A stretch of DNA of 61,447 bases, taken from positions 1 through 61,447 of the forward strand of contig CAZJUP010000015.1 in the NCBI GenBank assembly GCA_964549275.1. Direction: 5' to 3'. The position numbers were made by a program, and so were the translations under genes. The notes beneath the pieces are model-generated. The model was given only the letters and a program-made list of their open reading frames with translations. It was not told the origin of the DNA and made no database searches. This document shows, piece after piece, positions 35,128 through 44,712 of this stretch (the first letter of the stretch is position 1; each line of letters opens with the position of its first letter). This DNA is from CAZJUP01 sp964549275 (GTDB lineage Bacteria; Fidelibacterota; Marinisomatia; Marinisomatales; TCS55).

Positions 35128-36846
35128 TTAATTGTTGACTTCTTTAATGTTTAATATTGTTTTTGCAATATTCCCGATATATACATTGATTTGTTTGAGC
35201 ATTTCCATGAGTTCCATGTGAACTTCATGTGTGGCGAGTGATTCTTCTTTTCCTTTTTGAATTCTTTTAAGATGGGATTGGCGATAATCCAATTCCAAAT
35301 CTCTATATTTTTTGTCCTTATAGATGACTTTTTCAACTTTCTTTACTTTTTGTACATCAAAGGCAACTTTTAATCTGGACACTTGTTTCAAAACCTTGAT
35401 ATGAAATGCTTCCAATTCAAGCTTCCCTTCTTCAGAGAAGGATTCGTTCAAGTGTTGTTTTTTCTTCATGAGGGGTACAATATTTCTGTGAATAATGTCA
35501 CCAATACTTTCCATATCATTGGCAATGGACATCATGGCAAAAACTTCCTCAGCCTGAAAATCGCTTAATTCTTTTCGACTGATTTGAAATAAGTAATTGA
35601 TAACGTGTTCTTCAAGAAAGTCAATTTTTTCTTCCCGCATATCAATTCCCTCAACCAGTGAAAGCTGTGGATAAACCTCATCTTGCTTTGGTTCATCACT
35701 AATAAATGGGTGAAAACAAGCATTGAGCATACGGCCAAGAATTTTTATCATGCGAGACATTTCTGTTTTAGCTAATTCAATGGCTATAGCCGGGTGGTCG
35801 ATTTGAGAATCATCTAAATGCCAAGTCACCGGAATTATCCTTTTTTCAATTTCTTTTTCCGGTTTTTCGGGGAGGAGTTTTTGTACTGTGCGGACAATTT
35901 TTGGGGTAAATCCGATGAGAATAGCAGAATTAAGTAAATTAAAACTGGTGTGAAATAAAGAAAGGGCGACAGGTATTGCGGTAGCGGTAATAAATGGAGA
36001 TTCACTCCCGAGTTGAATGACAACATACCCAATCATTTTAATAAAAGGGTAAAAAAGAAGCAGCATCCAAATCACTCCCATTACATTGAATATCAAATGA
36101 GCTCTGGCTGCTCGTTTTGCATTTAAATTTGCCACAAATGCTGCAATAGTCGTCCCAATATTTTCTCCCAATACCATTGCCGCAGCCATATCAAATGGTA
36201 TCCATCCTTCGTAGGTCATCAGTAGAGTAATGGCCATTGTTGCGCTGGATGATTGTACGATAAGTGTAAGGACTGTTCCGATGACTAAAAACAATAATAT
36301 TGAAAAATAACCATGGGTCGTATATCCTGTCAGGAAAGCAAGGGTTTCAGGATGATTTCGAATGTCGGGTACTGAATCTTTCAAAAACTGTAATCCAATA
36401 AATAAGATGGAGAATCCAATAATAAAGGTTCCCCATTGTCGACGTTTGTCCGATTTTGAAAGAGAAAGGACAAAACCGAGACCGACAAGTGGTAAGGCAA
36501 TTGCACTAATTTTTACTTTAAACCCAAGAATGGAGATCAACCATGCCGTTACTGTTGTCCCAATATTTGCTCCCATAATCACGCCTACGGCTTCACTCAG
36601 AGTCAATAAACTTGCATTAACAAAACTAACCACCATGAGAGTTGTCGCCGAAGAACTTTGAATCGCAGTTGTAATAAATAATCCGGTTAATAGCGCAAAA
36701 AATCTATTAGAAGTCGCAGAAGCGAGTATTTTACGCATTCGATCACCCGCCAGCTCCATCAAAGCATCGCTCATCACTTTCATCCCAAATAGGAATAAAC
36801 CGAGAGAGCCAAGTAATCTTAATATATCGGGTAGTCCGTAATTCAT
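35128..36846 (-). CDS. Na/Pi-cotransporter with C-terminal PhoU-like domain (copy 3)
   Basis: A 572-residue Na+-coupled phosphate transporter of the NptA/PNaS family. Two inverted QSSSAT repeats (residues 63-68 and 198-203) form the ion and substrate sites, with GANIGTT after the first and GENIGTT after the second. From about residue 360 it continues into a cytoplasmic helical PhoU-like domain (IDMREEKIDFLEEHVINYL, IANDMESIGDIIHRN). Bacterial NptA-PhoU proteins import Pi. This copy lacks the N-terminal signal-like extension of the other two and is the most divergent of the three tandem genes. It follows copy 2 by 27 bases. Confidence 0.9.
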   Translation of the reverse strand: MNYGLPDILRLLGSLGLFLFGMKVMSDALMELAGDRMRKILASATSNRFFALLTGLFITTAIQSSSATTLMVVSFVNASLLTLSEAVGVIMGANIGTTVTAWLISILGFKVKISAIALPLVGLGFVLSLSKSDKRRQWGTFIIGFSILFIGLQFLKDSVPDIRNHPETLAFLTGYTTHGYFSILLFLVIGTVLTLIVQSSSATMAITLLMTYEGWIPFDMAAAMVLGENIGTTIAAFVANLNAKRAARAHLIFNVMGVIWMLLLFYPFIKMIGYVVIQLGSESPFITATAIPVALSLFHTSFNLLNSAILIGFTPKIVRTVQKLLPEKPEKEIEKRIIPVTWHLDDSQIDHPAIAIELAKTEMSRMIKILGRMLNACFHPFISDEPKQDEVYPQLSLVEGIDMREEKIDFLEEHVINYLFQISRKELSDFQAEEVFAMMSIANDMESIGDIIHRNIVPLMKKKQHLNESFSEEGKLELEAFHIKVLKQVSRLKVAFDVQKVKKVEKVIYKDKKYRDLELDYRQSHLKRIQKGKEESLATHEVHMELMEMLKQINVYIGNIAKTILNIKEVNN

Positions 36847-36873
36847 CTTAAAATTATTTATTCAATTTATTTA

Positions 36874-38610
36874 TTAACTGTTCGCTGCCATATTATGAAT
36901 TGTTTTTGCAATATTACCGGTATAGACATTGATTTGTTTTAATAAATCCATGAGTTCCATATGAATTTCATGTGTTTCGATCGTTTCTAATCGCTCCTCG
37001 TGAAGACGCTCAAGATGTTGTGACCGGTACGCAGACTCCAAGTCAGTATATTTTTCTTCTTTTAGCATAATTCTTTTAGCAATGACAGGGTCCAATTCGG
37101 AGAACGCATCTTTTAATCGGCTGATTTGCTTACAAACTTTGGTGTGGAAGATGTCGAGTTCTTCTTTTCCTTCATCGGAAAAATCTGTTTTTAACGCCGA
37201 TTTCTTAGCGATGAGCGGTATCATATTCTTCTCTATAATATCACCAATACTTTCGATATCATTTACGATGGATGTCATACCATAGACTTCTTGGATTTGC
37301 CTTTCCGATAATTCTTGTTGCCCAATTTGTCTAAGATAATTCACAATATGCTCATCAAGAAAGTCAATTTTTTCTTCCCGCATTTCTATCCCCTCAATTA
37401 ATGAGAGTTGAGGATAGATTTTATCTATTTGATTATCGTTAGATTTAAAAGGAACAATTATAGCATCCAACATTCGCCCTATAATTTTTGCCATACGGGA
37501 AATTTCATTTCGAGTTAAATCAATGGCAACTGCAGGGTGGGACAATTGGCTGTCGTCTAAATGCCATGCAGCCGGTACAATACCTTTTTCAATTTCTTTG
37601 TCGGGGAGTATTTTGTATACAATTGTGGCCAGAATGGTTGTAAATGGAAGGAAAACTAAACCAACGGTAATATTAAAAATGGTATGTGCATTTGCAATCT
37701 GTCTGGGTGTTTCTGAAGAAAAAGACCGGACAAAATCAGTCAGAAAGGGTATGAACCAAATAAATATCAAGACACCCCCTATATTAAACAATACATGGGC
37801 GATGGCTACTCTTTTGGCTCCTCGTATTGTTCCTATGCTCGCCAGACTCGCTGTAATACATGTCCCGACATTGGCACCAAAAATTAAGGGGATCCCTGCT
37901 TCCAGTGTAATTAAGTTGTTCATGGCGAGGGTGATAACGATACCGGTGAATGCAGAACTGCTTTGAATTAGCCCTGTAAAAAGAGCACCAATGATAAGAC
38001 CATAAAGTGGATTTTCAAGCCCTTTCATTAAATCAATGAAGGGGGCAAAAGTACGAAGGGGCTTCATAGAGTCCGACATGAGTTTCATACCAAAAAACAA
38101 GATTCCAAATCCCAGGAGAGCTTCTCCAAAATGTTTGTAAGATTCTTTTTTAGCCAGCATAGTTAGGGCAAACCCCGCTGTAATCATCAACAAGGCGTAG
38201 TCGGTTAATTTAAAGGCAACGAGTTGGGCAGTTATTGTAGTTCCGATATTGGCTCCCATAATAACACCAAGCGCCTGTGCATAAGACATGAGTTCTGCCT
38301 GAACAAAACTCACCAGCATAACCGTTGTGGCGCTGCTGCTCTGTATGACCATAGTGACAAATGCACCTACAATAAGCCCAATAACTCTGTTACGAGTTAA
38401 AGCGGCAAGAATATTGCGCATACTGTCTCCGGCAGCTTTTTTCATGCCGTCACTCATTTTTGCCATGCCGTAAAGAAAGAGGGATAGACCGCCAAATAAT
38501 CCCATAAATAACATACTCCAATGGATGGAACTTTCTGAAGTGTCCCCGGCATAGAGAAATCCAGACCAAAGGAAAATAAGCATCAAAACCATTTTAATTC
38601 TTTGGTCCAT
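36874..38610 (-). CDS. Na/Pi-cotransporter with C-terminal PhoU-like domain (copy 2)
   Basis: A 578-residue paralogue, very similar to copy 1. Residues 1-22 form an extra N-terminal hydrophobic segment (RIKMVLMLIFLWSGFLYAGD) before the conserved LFLYGMAKMSDGMKKAAGD. The QSSSA repeats are at residues 90 and 216. The PhoU-like tail has GIEMREEKIDFLDEHIVNYL and IVNDIESIGDIIEKNMIPL. The tail's end (ESAYRSQHLERLHEER, then HEIHMELMDLLKQINVYTGN) is shared by all three copies, which shows tandem duplication. It starts two bases after the stop of copy 1, so the genes are coupled. Confidence 0.9.
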   Translation of the reverse strand: MDQRIKMVLMLIFLWSGFLYAGDTSESSIHWSMLFMGLFGGLSLFLYGMAKMSDGMKKAAGDSMRNILAALTRNRVIGLIVGAFVTMVIQSSSATTVMLVSFVQAELMSYAQALGVIMGANIGTTITAQLVAFKLTDYALLMITAGFALTMLAKKESYKHFGEALLGFGILFFGMKLMSDSMKPLRTFAPFIDLMKGLENPLYGLIIGALFTGLIQSSSAFTGIVITLAMNNLITLEAGIPLIFGANVGTCITASLASIGTIRGAKRVAIAHVLFNIGGVLIFIWFIPFLTDFVRSFSSETPRQIANAHTIFNITVGLVFLPFTTILATIVYKILPDKEIEKGIVPAAWHLDDSQLSHPAVAIDLTRNEISRMAKIIGRMLDAIIVPFKSNDNQIDKIYPQLSLIEGIEMREEKIDFLDEHIVNYLRQIGQQELSERQIQEVYGMTSIVNDIESIGDIIEKNMIPLIAKKSALKTDFSDEGKEELDIFHTKVCKQISRLKDAFSELDPVIAKRIMLKEEKYTDLESAYRSQHLERLHEERLETIETHEIHMELMDLLKQINVYTGNIAKTIHNMAANS

Positions 38611-38612
38611 GA

Positions 38613-40406
38613 TTAACCCTTAATCTCCACTCCGATAGCATGGATTGTTTTCGCTATATCACCGGTGTAAACATTGATCTGCTTTAGTAAATCCATAAGT
38701 TCCATATGAATTTCATGGGTTTCGATGGATTCTTCTCTTTCTTCATTCAGCCGTTCCAAGTGTCGGGTGCGGTATTCTGTTTCCAAGTCTGAATATTTTT
38801 CTTCTTTAGCCATGATTCTTTGAGCTTTTTTAGGATCTAATTCAGAAAAGGCATCATTCAGTCGGCTGATCTGTTTACAAACTTTGGTATGAAAAATGTC
38901 TATCTCTTCTTTTCCTTCATCTGAAAAATCCGTATTCAAAGCAGACTTTTTAGCAATAAGCGGGATCATATTTTTTTCGATAATATCGCCAATGCTTTCA
39001 ATATCGTTCACAATGGACATCATCCCATACACTTCTTGTATTTGTTTAGCAGACAATTCTTGTCTTCCGATTTTTCGTAAATATGATACAATGTACTCGT
39101 CAAGAAAATCCAGTTTTTCTTCCCGCATTTCAATCCCTTCGACCAACGAAAGTTGGGGGTATTTTTTATCTTGCAGCGGTTCATTGGATTTAAACGGCTC
39201 TATGATGGCATCCAGCATTCGTCCGAAGATTTTTGACATACGGGAGATTTCATTCCTTGCCAAATCAATGGCTAGGGCTGGAGTTGAAATTGCAGAGTCA
39301 TCTAAATGCCACGTGGCGGGTTGAATACCTTTTTCCAGATCTTTTTCAGGATAAAATTTCATAATGAATGAGGCAAATACTATCGTAAAAGGGAGAAATA
39401 CCAGAGCGAGGCTGACATTAAATATTGTATGAGCATTGGCGATTTGGCGTGGTGTTTCTGCAGCCAGTTTTTCTATACCGGTTCCATGAGCTGAAGGTGA
39501 TATTGCTCGAATAATATCTGCAAATGTCGGGATCCAAAAGAGGAATAAAATGACTCCACCAATTTTGAATAACACATGGGCTAAAGCAACCCGTTTGGCT
39601 TCCCGTGATGTTCCAATACTGGCCAAACCTGCCGTGATACACGTTCCGATATTGGCTCCCATAACGAGGGGAATTCCTGCCTCCAGTGTGAGGAGTCCCT
39701 GTTGAGCCAAGACGATGACGATACCGGTAAACGCACTGCTGCTTTGAACCAAGGCTGTAAAAACCGTTCCGGCAAGAAGTCCTAAGAGGGGATTTTCTAA
39801 TCCTTTTAATACACCAATAAAGGGTTGAAAAGTGCGGAGAGGTCTCATAGCATCCGACATGAGTTTCATTCCAAAGAATAAAATACCAAAACCCAAAATA
39901 GCTTCACCAATGTACTTTGTAGAATCTTTTTTTGAAAACAGGGTTAACGCAAAACCCACAGCAATCATCAGAAGGGCATAGTCTGTCAATTTAAATGCAA
40001 TGAGTTGGGCTGTAACGGTAGTGCCAATATCTGCACCAAGTATTACTCCCAATGATTGAACAAAGGTCATAAGCTGGGCTTGAACAAAGCTCACCAGCAT
40101 AACTGTTGTAGCACTGGAACTTTGTATTACCATTGTTACAAATGCTCCAACAAACATTCCAATGACGCGATTATTTGTAAGAACAGATAAAATATTTCTC
40201 ATCCGATCGCCGGCTGATTTTTTCATTCCCTCGCTCATTTTTTCCATTCCATATAAGAAAAAGGCCAATCCTCCGGCGAGAGTCATTGCAAGCGTAACCC
40301 AAGAAAAGGAATTGGGACCCATGTCTGAATCTGCCGCAAAAAGTGGATTAATTATTCCAATTGATATTATAAACAGCAATAACCGTTGTCTGTATTTATT
40401 ATTCAT
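38613..40406 (-). CDS. Na/Pi-cotransporter with C-terminal PhoU-like domain (copy 1)
   Basis: A 597-residue first copy in transcription order. It has a signal-like N-terminus (QRLLLFIISIGIINPLFAAD), a QSSSATT repeat at residues 95-101 and a second QSSSAFT near 222. After the second half it has an insert (RAISPSAHGTGIEKLAAETP) absent from copy 2, then the PhoU-like domain (EGIEMREEKLDFLDEYIV, VNDIESIGDIIEKN). Its ATG overlaps the stop of the TctA-like permease gene (ATGA), so Pi uptake is translationally coupled to that transporter. This supports the idea that the permease's substrate is a phosphorus compound. Confidence 0.9.
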   Translation of the reverse strand: MNNKYRQRLLLFIISIGIINPLFAADSDMGPNSFSWVTLAMTLAGGLAFFLYGMEKMSEGMKKSAGDRMRNILSVLTNNRVIGMFVGAFVTMVIQSSSATTVMLVSFVQAQLMTFVQSLGVILGADIGTTVTAQLIAFKLTDYALLMIAVGFALTLFSKKDSTKYIGEAILGFGILFFGMKLMSDAMRPLRTFQPFIGVLKGLENPLLGLLAGTVFTALVQSSSAFTGIVIVLAQQGLLTLEAGIPLVMGANIGTCITAGLASIGTSREAKRVALAHVLFKIGGVILFLFWIPTFADIIRAISPSAHGTGIEKLAAETPRQIANAHTIFNVSLALVFLPFTIVFASFIMKFYPEKDLEKGIQPATWHLDDSAISTPALAIDLARNEISRMSKIFGRMLDAIIEPFKSNEPLQDKKYPQLSLVEGIEMREEKLDFLDEYIVSYLRKIGRQELSAKQIQEVYGMMSIVNDIESIGDIIEKNMIPLIAKKSALNTDFSDEGKEEIDIFHTKVCKQISRLNDAFSELDPKKAQRIMAKEEKYSDLETEYRTRHLERLNEEREESIETHEIHMELMDLLKQINVYTGDIAKTIHAIGVEIKG

Positions 40407-41908
40407 GTCACTTTATTTCTGTTTGCAATTTTTTTTGGATTATTTTTACGAGATTGAATTAATGGTACGGCAAAACTTCCGAGAGCAACCAAAAGCATAA
40501 TAAAACTTCCTGGTCTTGTAAAAAAGATTGTCCAGCCACCCATCATTACAGCGCGTATAAAATTGGTTTCTGCAATATTTCCAAGCACCATGCCAAGGAC
40601 AATGGGGGCAACCGGATAATTATATCGTTTAAGAATCCATCCAAAAACACCAAACCCCAGGCAGGCAATTACATCAAAGAAAGAATTGCGGACTGCAAAG
40701 CTACCAATGATAGATACCGCAAATATGATTGGGAATAATAATCGTTTTGGTATAGTTGTGACTTTAATCCATAATCTGCTTCCAAAAAATCCGAGCCCCA
40801 ATAGAATTATATTTGCTAACAATAGACTTGCTAATAATCCATAAATAATATCAGGATTAGATATGAACAATCGTGGGCCAGGAGTAAGATCATGAATCAT
40901 AAGTGCACCAATCAATACAGCGGTGGAAGCACTACCAGGTATTCCTAATGTTAATAAAGGGATTAATGCACCACCTACAGAACTACTATTAGCACCTTCA
41001 GCAGCTGCCACGCCCTCCATACTTCCTTTTCCAAATTCATCAGGAGTTTTACTCAATTTTTGTGTAACATCATACGAAATAAATGCTGCAATCGTTGCAC
41101 CAGCTCCTGGAAATATCCCGATGATTGTTCCTAAAGCCGATGAACGCAAAATGGTCAATTTTAATTTCCAATATTCTAAAATTGTCGGCCACTTTTGTTT
41201 ACCGGAGTCGATAGTTTTGCTATCAAATTTCCCAGTCTCCAATTGTTTGAATATTTCACTTAATGCAAACAGTCCGATCAACGCCGGAATGAGGGCGAAA
41301 CCGTCATACAAAAATGATTGTCCAAATGTGAATCGGCTTACACCGGAAATGGGGTCTATGCCAATTGTATTAATTAATAATCCAAACATGGCTGCAATAA
41401 ATGCTTTAATCCAATTTTTTCCGCCGAGTGATGCTACGGTAGTGAGCCCAAATATCGCCAAAGCAAAGTACTCTGCAGGATGGAATTTCAATGCTAACTT
41501 TGCCAGCGGTCCTGAGAAAAATATTAAAATTAAAGTTCCGACAATACCTCCTATCGTTGATGCGACTAGGGATACACCTAGCGCCATACCCGGTTTACCT
41601 TTTTTGGTTAAGGGGTATCCATCAAAAGAAGTAACAACTGAAGAAGGAGTTCCGGGTGCATTGATTGTTACAGCAGTAATTGAGCCACCATAGTTTGCAG
41701 CGATATAAATTGCCACAAGTAGAATTAGGGCTAAAGTTGGAGACATTGCATAAGTAAAAGGGACCAACAACGCCACTCCCATTGAAGGAGATAATCCTGG
41801 TGTCGCACCTGCGATTATACCCATTGCAACACCCAGGGTAATTGTGAGAATTGGTACAACTCCCATGACGTATGCTAATCCATTCCCTAAATTTGCAAGT
41901 AATTCCAT
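40403..41908 (-). CDS. tctA: tripartite tricarboxylate-type transporter, large permease TctA
   Basis: A 501-residue inner-membrane permease with about 11-12 helices, the TctA family signature GATPGLSPSMGVALLVPFTY near residue 33, and a second AEGANSSSVGGALIPLLTLG near 310. The TTT family takes up citrate, tartrate, terephthalate and other acids with a periplasmic Bug-type binding protein, driven by an ion gradient. Its start overlaps the stop of the binding-protein/TctB fusion by one base (TAATG), and its stop overlaps the first Na/Pi gene. The substrate is unknown; a phosphonate or phospho-carboxylic acid would fit the context, which is inference. Confidence 0.92.
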   Translation of the reverse strand: MELLANLGNGLAYVMGVVPILTITLGVAMGIIAGATPGLSPSMGVALLVPFTYAMSPTLALILLVAIYIAANYGGSITAVTINAPGTPSSVVTSFDGYPLTKKGKPGMALGVSLVASTIGGIVGTLILIFFSGPLAKLALKFHPAEYFALAIFGLTTVASLGGKNWIKAFIAAMFGLLINTIGIDPISGVSRFTFGQSFLYDGFALIPALIGLFALSEIFKQLETGKFDSKTIDSGKQKWPTILEYWKLKLTILRSSALGTIIGIFPGAGATIAAFISYDVTQKLSKTPDEFGKGSMEGVAAAEGANSSSVGGALIPLLTLGIPGSASTAVLIGALMIHDLTPGPRLFISNPDIIYGLLASLLLANIILLGLGFFGSRLWIKVTTIPKRLLFPIIFAVSIIGSFAVRNSFFDVIACLGFGVFGWILKRYNYPVAPIVLGMVLGNIAETNFIRAVMMGGWTIFFTRPGSFIMLLVALGSFAVPLIQSRKNNPKKIANRNKVT

Positions 41909-43443
41909 TAGAAAAAGGCCTCAAACCACTTACCAATTGGTAAGGGTACAAATAATATCTTGAAGAAAATAAAATATGAAAATGCGATCCATATTGCAGC
42001 TGTGGTGATCATGACTTTTTTATTTTTATAACCTAAATAAATCATTCCTGTTATTAAAAAAAAGAAAGTGCTAAAGAAATATCCAATGTAATGCATGATC
42101 AATAAATACATCATAAGGAAACCAATAAAGGTCAGAACAATGTCAATTCTAATTTCTGATTTCTCAATAGCCTCATTATTCCTTAATGTGTTTATTACGA
42201 GTAAAATACAAAGGGGTACTAGTGTGAATATCCAAAGACGAGGGACTACAGCAGGACCTACTTCACTACTCACAGGAAAAATGAATGACTGAAGGTAAAA
42301 GATAATCGACATCATGAGGAAAAATCCGATAACCATCATTCGTCCTAACGTATTTGAGAATGTAGATTTATAAATAATATATCCACATAAAACCATGAAT
42401 ATTATCAATCCGATAGTTAACAATAGTAATGGTATTCCTTCTCCATATTTACTTAACCCACTTTTATTAGATGTAGAAATAATCTCCGATTTTGTTAAAT
42501 AGTATTCGAATGTTTCAACGTCCTGTTTAACAATATCAGTAAACTCATTACCACCAATGAATTCAACATCAATACCTCCCCTTTCCCAGAATTCTCTCCA
42601 ATCAGGATCTGCTGACACTTTTTGGAACAAATGTGAATACCACTCGACAATCTCTGGTGGAGTCCCTTTTTTAAGGGCAAATCCACGCCACATATATTCA
42701 TTGTTAAGTGTAGTTACACCAAGCTCAGCATAGGTAGGTGCATGAGGGAAGGCATTTAACCTCTCCTCACTTGAAACAGCAGCAATGTATAAATCGGGAT
42801 TACCCAGTGCATCACGTGGATTGCCAACATAAGCAACACCTTGCCCCCCAAGTAAAGCGGCAATTGCTTTCCCACCACTTTTGTAGGGAATCCATTTGGC
42901 GGACATGCCATATTCATCCCAAATTTTCATAGCAGTTACATGATCTAATCCACCTGTGGCAGGGCCAACCCAATTTTGCTTACCTGGATATTGTAGTGCA
43001 TGAGTTACAATATCACTCCATTTATAAATATCGTTTTTAACATTTGTCAAAAGACATTCAGGATCTGCCATCAGCATGGCGGTCCAGTGCAATTCATCAA
43101 CATAATCTTTTCCACCAACTTGAATGAATTTTGCAATATTAGATTTTGTACATGCATACAAATTGTATCCATCCTCAGGAGCCTGTAGAACTTTTTTTAG
43201 TGCGACAATACCACCTGCGCCAGGTTTATTTTCAACCACAAAAGTTGCATCTACATATTTATCAGCAATACTGGCAAATTTTCGAGCAGTAATATCTATT
43301 GATCCACCTGGACCTGTGTACACTACAATTTTAATGGGTTTGGATGGGAATTCAGCCATCAGCGATCCAATTCCAATTGAGGCGGCAACTATGAAATAGA
43401 TAAAGAATCTATTGTTTCCCGATGTCGATAAATTCACTGTCAT
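41908..43443 (-). CDS. fusion of TctC-like binding protein and TctB-like small permease
   Basis: A 511-residue protein joining two subunits that are normally separate. After a signal or anchor helix (residues about 13-29), residues 30-325 are a Bug/TctC periplasmic binding protein (FPSKPIKIVVYTGPGGSID, VVENKPGAGGIVALKKV, GLDHVTAMKIWDEY, FALKKGTPPEIVEWY). A membrane helix at about 338-360 leads to a TctB-like part with about four more helices, ending in LFVPLPIGKWFEAFF, the usual TctB tail. The frame is uninterrupted across the junction, so the binding protein would be tethered to its permease. The weakly preceded ATG at 43443 lies 30 bases after the CYTH gene stop. Confidence 0.88.
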   Translation of the reverse strand: MTVNLSTSGNNRFFIYFIVAASIGIGSLMAEFPSKPIKIVVYTGPGGSIDITARKFASIADKYVDATFVVENKPGAGGIVALKKVLQAPEDGYNLYACTKSNIAKFIQVGGKDYVDELHWTAMLMADPECLLTNVKNDIYKWSDIVTHALQYPGKQNWVGPATGGLDHVTAMKIWDEYGMSAKWIPYKSGGKAIAALLGGQGVAYVGNPRDALGNPDLYIAAVSSEERLNAFPHAPTYAELGVTTLNNEYMWRGFALKKGTPPEIVEWYSHLFQKVSADPDWREFWERGGIDVEFIGGNEFTDIVKQDVETFEYYLTKSEIISTSNKSGLSKYGEGIPLLLLTIGLIIFMVLCGYIIYKSTFSNTLGRMMVIGFFLMMSIIFYLQSFIFPVSSEVGPAVVPRLWIFTLVPLCILLVINTLRNNEAIEKSEIRIDIVLTFIGFLMMYLLIMHYIGYFFSTFFFLITGMIYLGYKNKKVMITTAAIWIAFSYFIFFKILFVPLPIGKWFEAFF

Positions 43444-43473
43444 CGCCGGGATATTTATTTATAGACCATAATA

Positions 43474-43953
43474 TTATTGTTCCCAGGTTGTATATGGATT
43501 TTTAAGCAACATCATGTTGTAGTACTTTACCTGCCCAGTGACTTCCTCTGCAACAAATTCTGGTTTACTGAATTCTTGATCTTTGCTTTCCAGTTCTACC
43601 TCTGCAACCAATAAGCCCTGGTTCACACCGTGAAATTCATCAATTTCCCATGTGAATCCTTCATGGTCATAGGTGTATCGGGTTTTTTCAATGAGGGGTT
43701 GATCGCATAACATTAGGAGATGGTCTGCATCTTGTACCGGAATTTCAGTTTCAAATTCATAACGACTCATTCCGCTTTTATCACCCATTCCTTTAATGGT
43801 TAACACACCTTTTTTATTTCCTTCTTTTTCAACCGTTCTAATTCGAACTGCTCGTTCTTTTTCAGGTTGCAGATAGCCCTGCCTCATCGTTGTACCGCTT
43901 AGTCCGTGGGGCAATGATTTTAAGAGAAATTTACATTCGATTTCTTTTCCCAT
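43474..43953 (-). CDS. CYTH-domain triphosphate tunnel metalloenzyme
   Basis: A 159-residue soluble protein with the complete CYTH signature: ExExK as EIECK at residues 4-8, AVRIRTVEK, LTIKG, YEFETEIP, KTRYTY, WEIDEFHG and LLVAEVELES, ending YYNMMLL. The family hydrolyses inorganic triphosphate or ATP, or makes cAMP, inside an eight-stranded tunnel. At this size it is closest to short bacterial tripolyphosphatases. AGAGGA precedes the ATG. It lies 32 bases after a second, divergent CYTH-like gene and 30 before the TctC-B fusion, in what looks like one operon. Confidence 0.88.
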   Translation of the reverse strand: MGKEIECKFLLKSLPHGLSGTTMRQGYLQPEKERAVRIRTVEKEGNKKGVLTIKGMGDKSGMSRYEFETEIPVQDADHLLMLCDQPLIEKTRYTYDHEGFTWEIDEFHGVNQGLLVAEVELESKDQEFSKPEFVAEEVTGQVKYYNMMLLKNPYTTWEQ

Positions 43954-43985
43954 GATTTTTCCTCTATCTGATATTGATTAATGGA

Positions 43986-44627
43986 TTAGTTTGCTAGTGG
44001 TTTATCTATCCAACCTATAATGCGTTTAATGGCTTGGAGATAGTTAATATTTTCAACATCGGTAAGACCGACATCTGTCATGGTTTTTATGATATCTTCG
44101 ATTTCGGTTGATTCGGAATTGATAGTCATGACTTTTGCGCCGTTAACCAATATATTTCCAACCTCGCAAATAGTGTCATTGACCATATATCCAAATCGTT
44201 CTTTTATTACCGACACGGCTTGTAAATCTGAATGCCTTTTAACCATGGCCAGAAATGCATCATGGTTGTACTCCTTTTTATCAAAGTGTGGTAATTCTAC
44301 CTGGAAGGCAGGAAAAATATCACTTTTTAAAAAATCGACGGAAACCGGAAAGTTTGTTTTTGTTAATGGATTCCATTGTTCCAGGTCGTCAACAGTTTGA
44401 ACATAGGTTTTGATATCCATTTTTCCATCTCGAATTTTTGTGTTATTAATATCATTCGTTCGGCTCATGATGTAAACTTCGGGTGAATGTCTAACCCAAA
44501 GTTTTTCAGGAATGGGGACAGATAATCTGGCCATTCTGTCTGCTTCCTTAATAAAATTCTGACCAAAAGTACGAAATTCAAATCTTGGCTTTGATATTTC
44601 TCCTACTGTCATTTTTTCTTTAGTCAT
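43986..44627 (-). CDS. divergent CYTH-like protein
   Basis: A 213-residue soluble protein and the first gene of the transport operon. The start at 44627 has GGAGG five bases upstream; an ATG at 44639 lies within that site and is unlikely. I see CYTH-like order: PRFEFRTF (a degenerate ExExK, with E-F-R), VYIMSRTNDINNTKIRDGK followed by MDIKTY, then VIKERFGYMVND followed by CEVGNILVNG, and STEIEDI. These match strands of polyphosphate-related CYTH relatives, but the first motif lacks the paired glutamates, so it may bind rather than cleave. It sits 86 bases downstream of the sigma54-type promoter element. Confidence 0.5.
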   Translation of the reverse strand: MTKEKMTVGEISKPRFEFRTFGQNFIKEADRMARLSVPIPEKLWVRHSPEVYIMSRTNDINNTKIRDGKMDIKTYVQTVDDLEQWNPLTKTNFPVSVDFLKSDIFPAFQVELPHFDKKEYNHDAFLAMVKRHSDLQAVSVIKERFGYMVNDTICEVGNILVNGAKVMTINSESTEIEDIIKTMTDVGLTDVENINYLQAIKRIIGWIDKPLAN

Positions 44628-44712
44628 AGTGTCCTCCATGAAAAATTATTGGATAATTTTGGTGTGAAAGTTAGACTCATCCCCATAAAGAATGTATATT
44701 ATCAAATTATAA

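Noticed and set aside
40923..41693. Long plus-strand open frame (256 codons) opposite the TctA gene
   Set aside because: It lies wholly antisense to a clear TctA permease; its composition (rich in Pro, Ala, Asn and Ile) is what the reverse of a membrane-protein frame gives. No ribosome binding site or family match.
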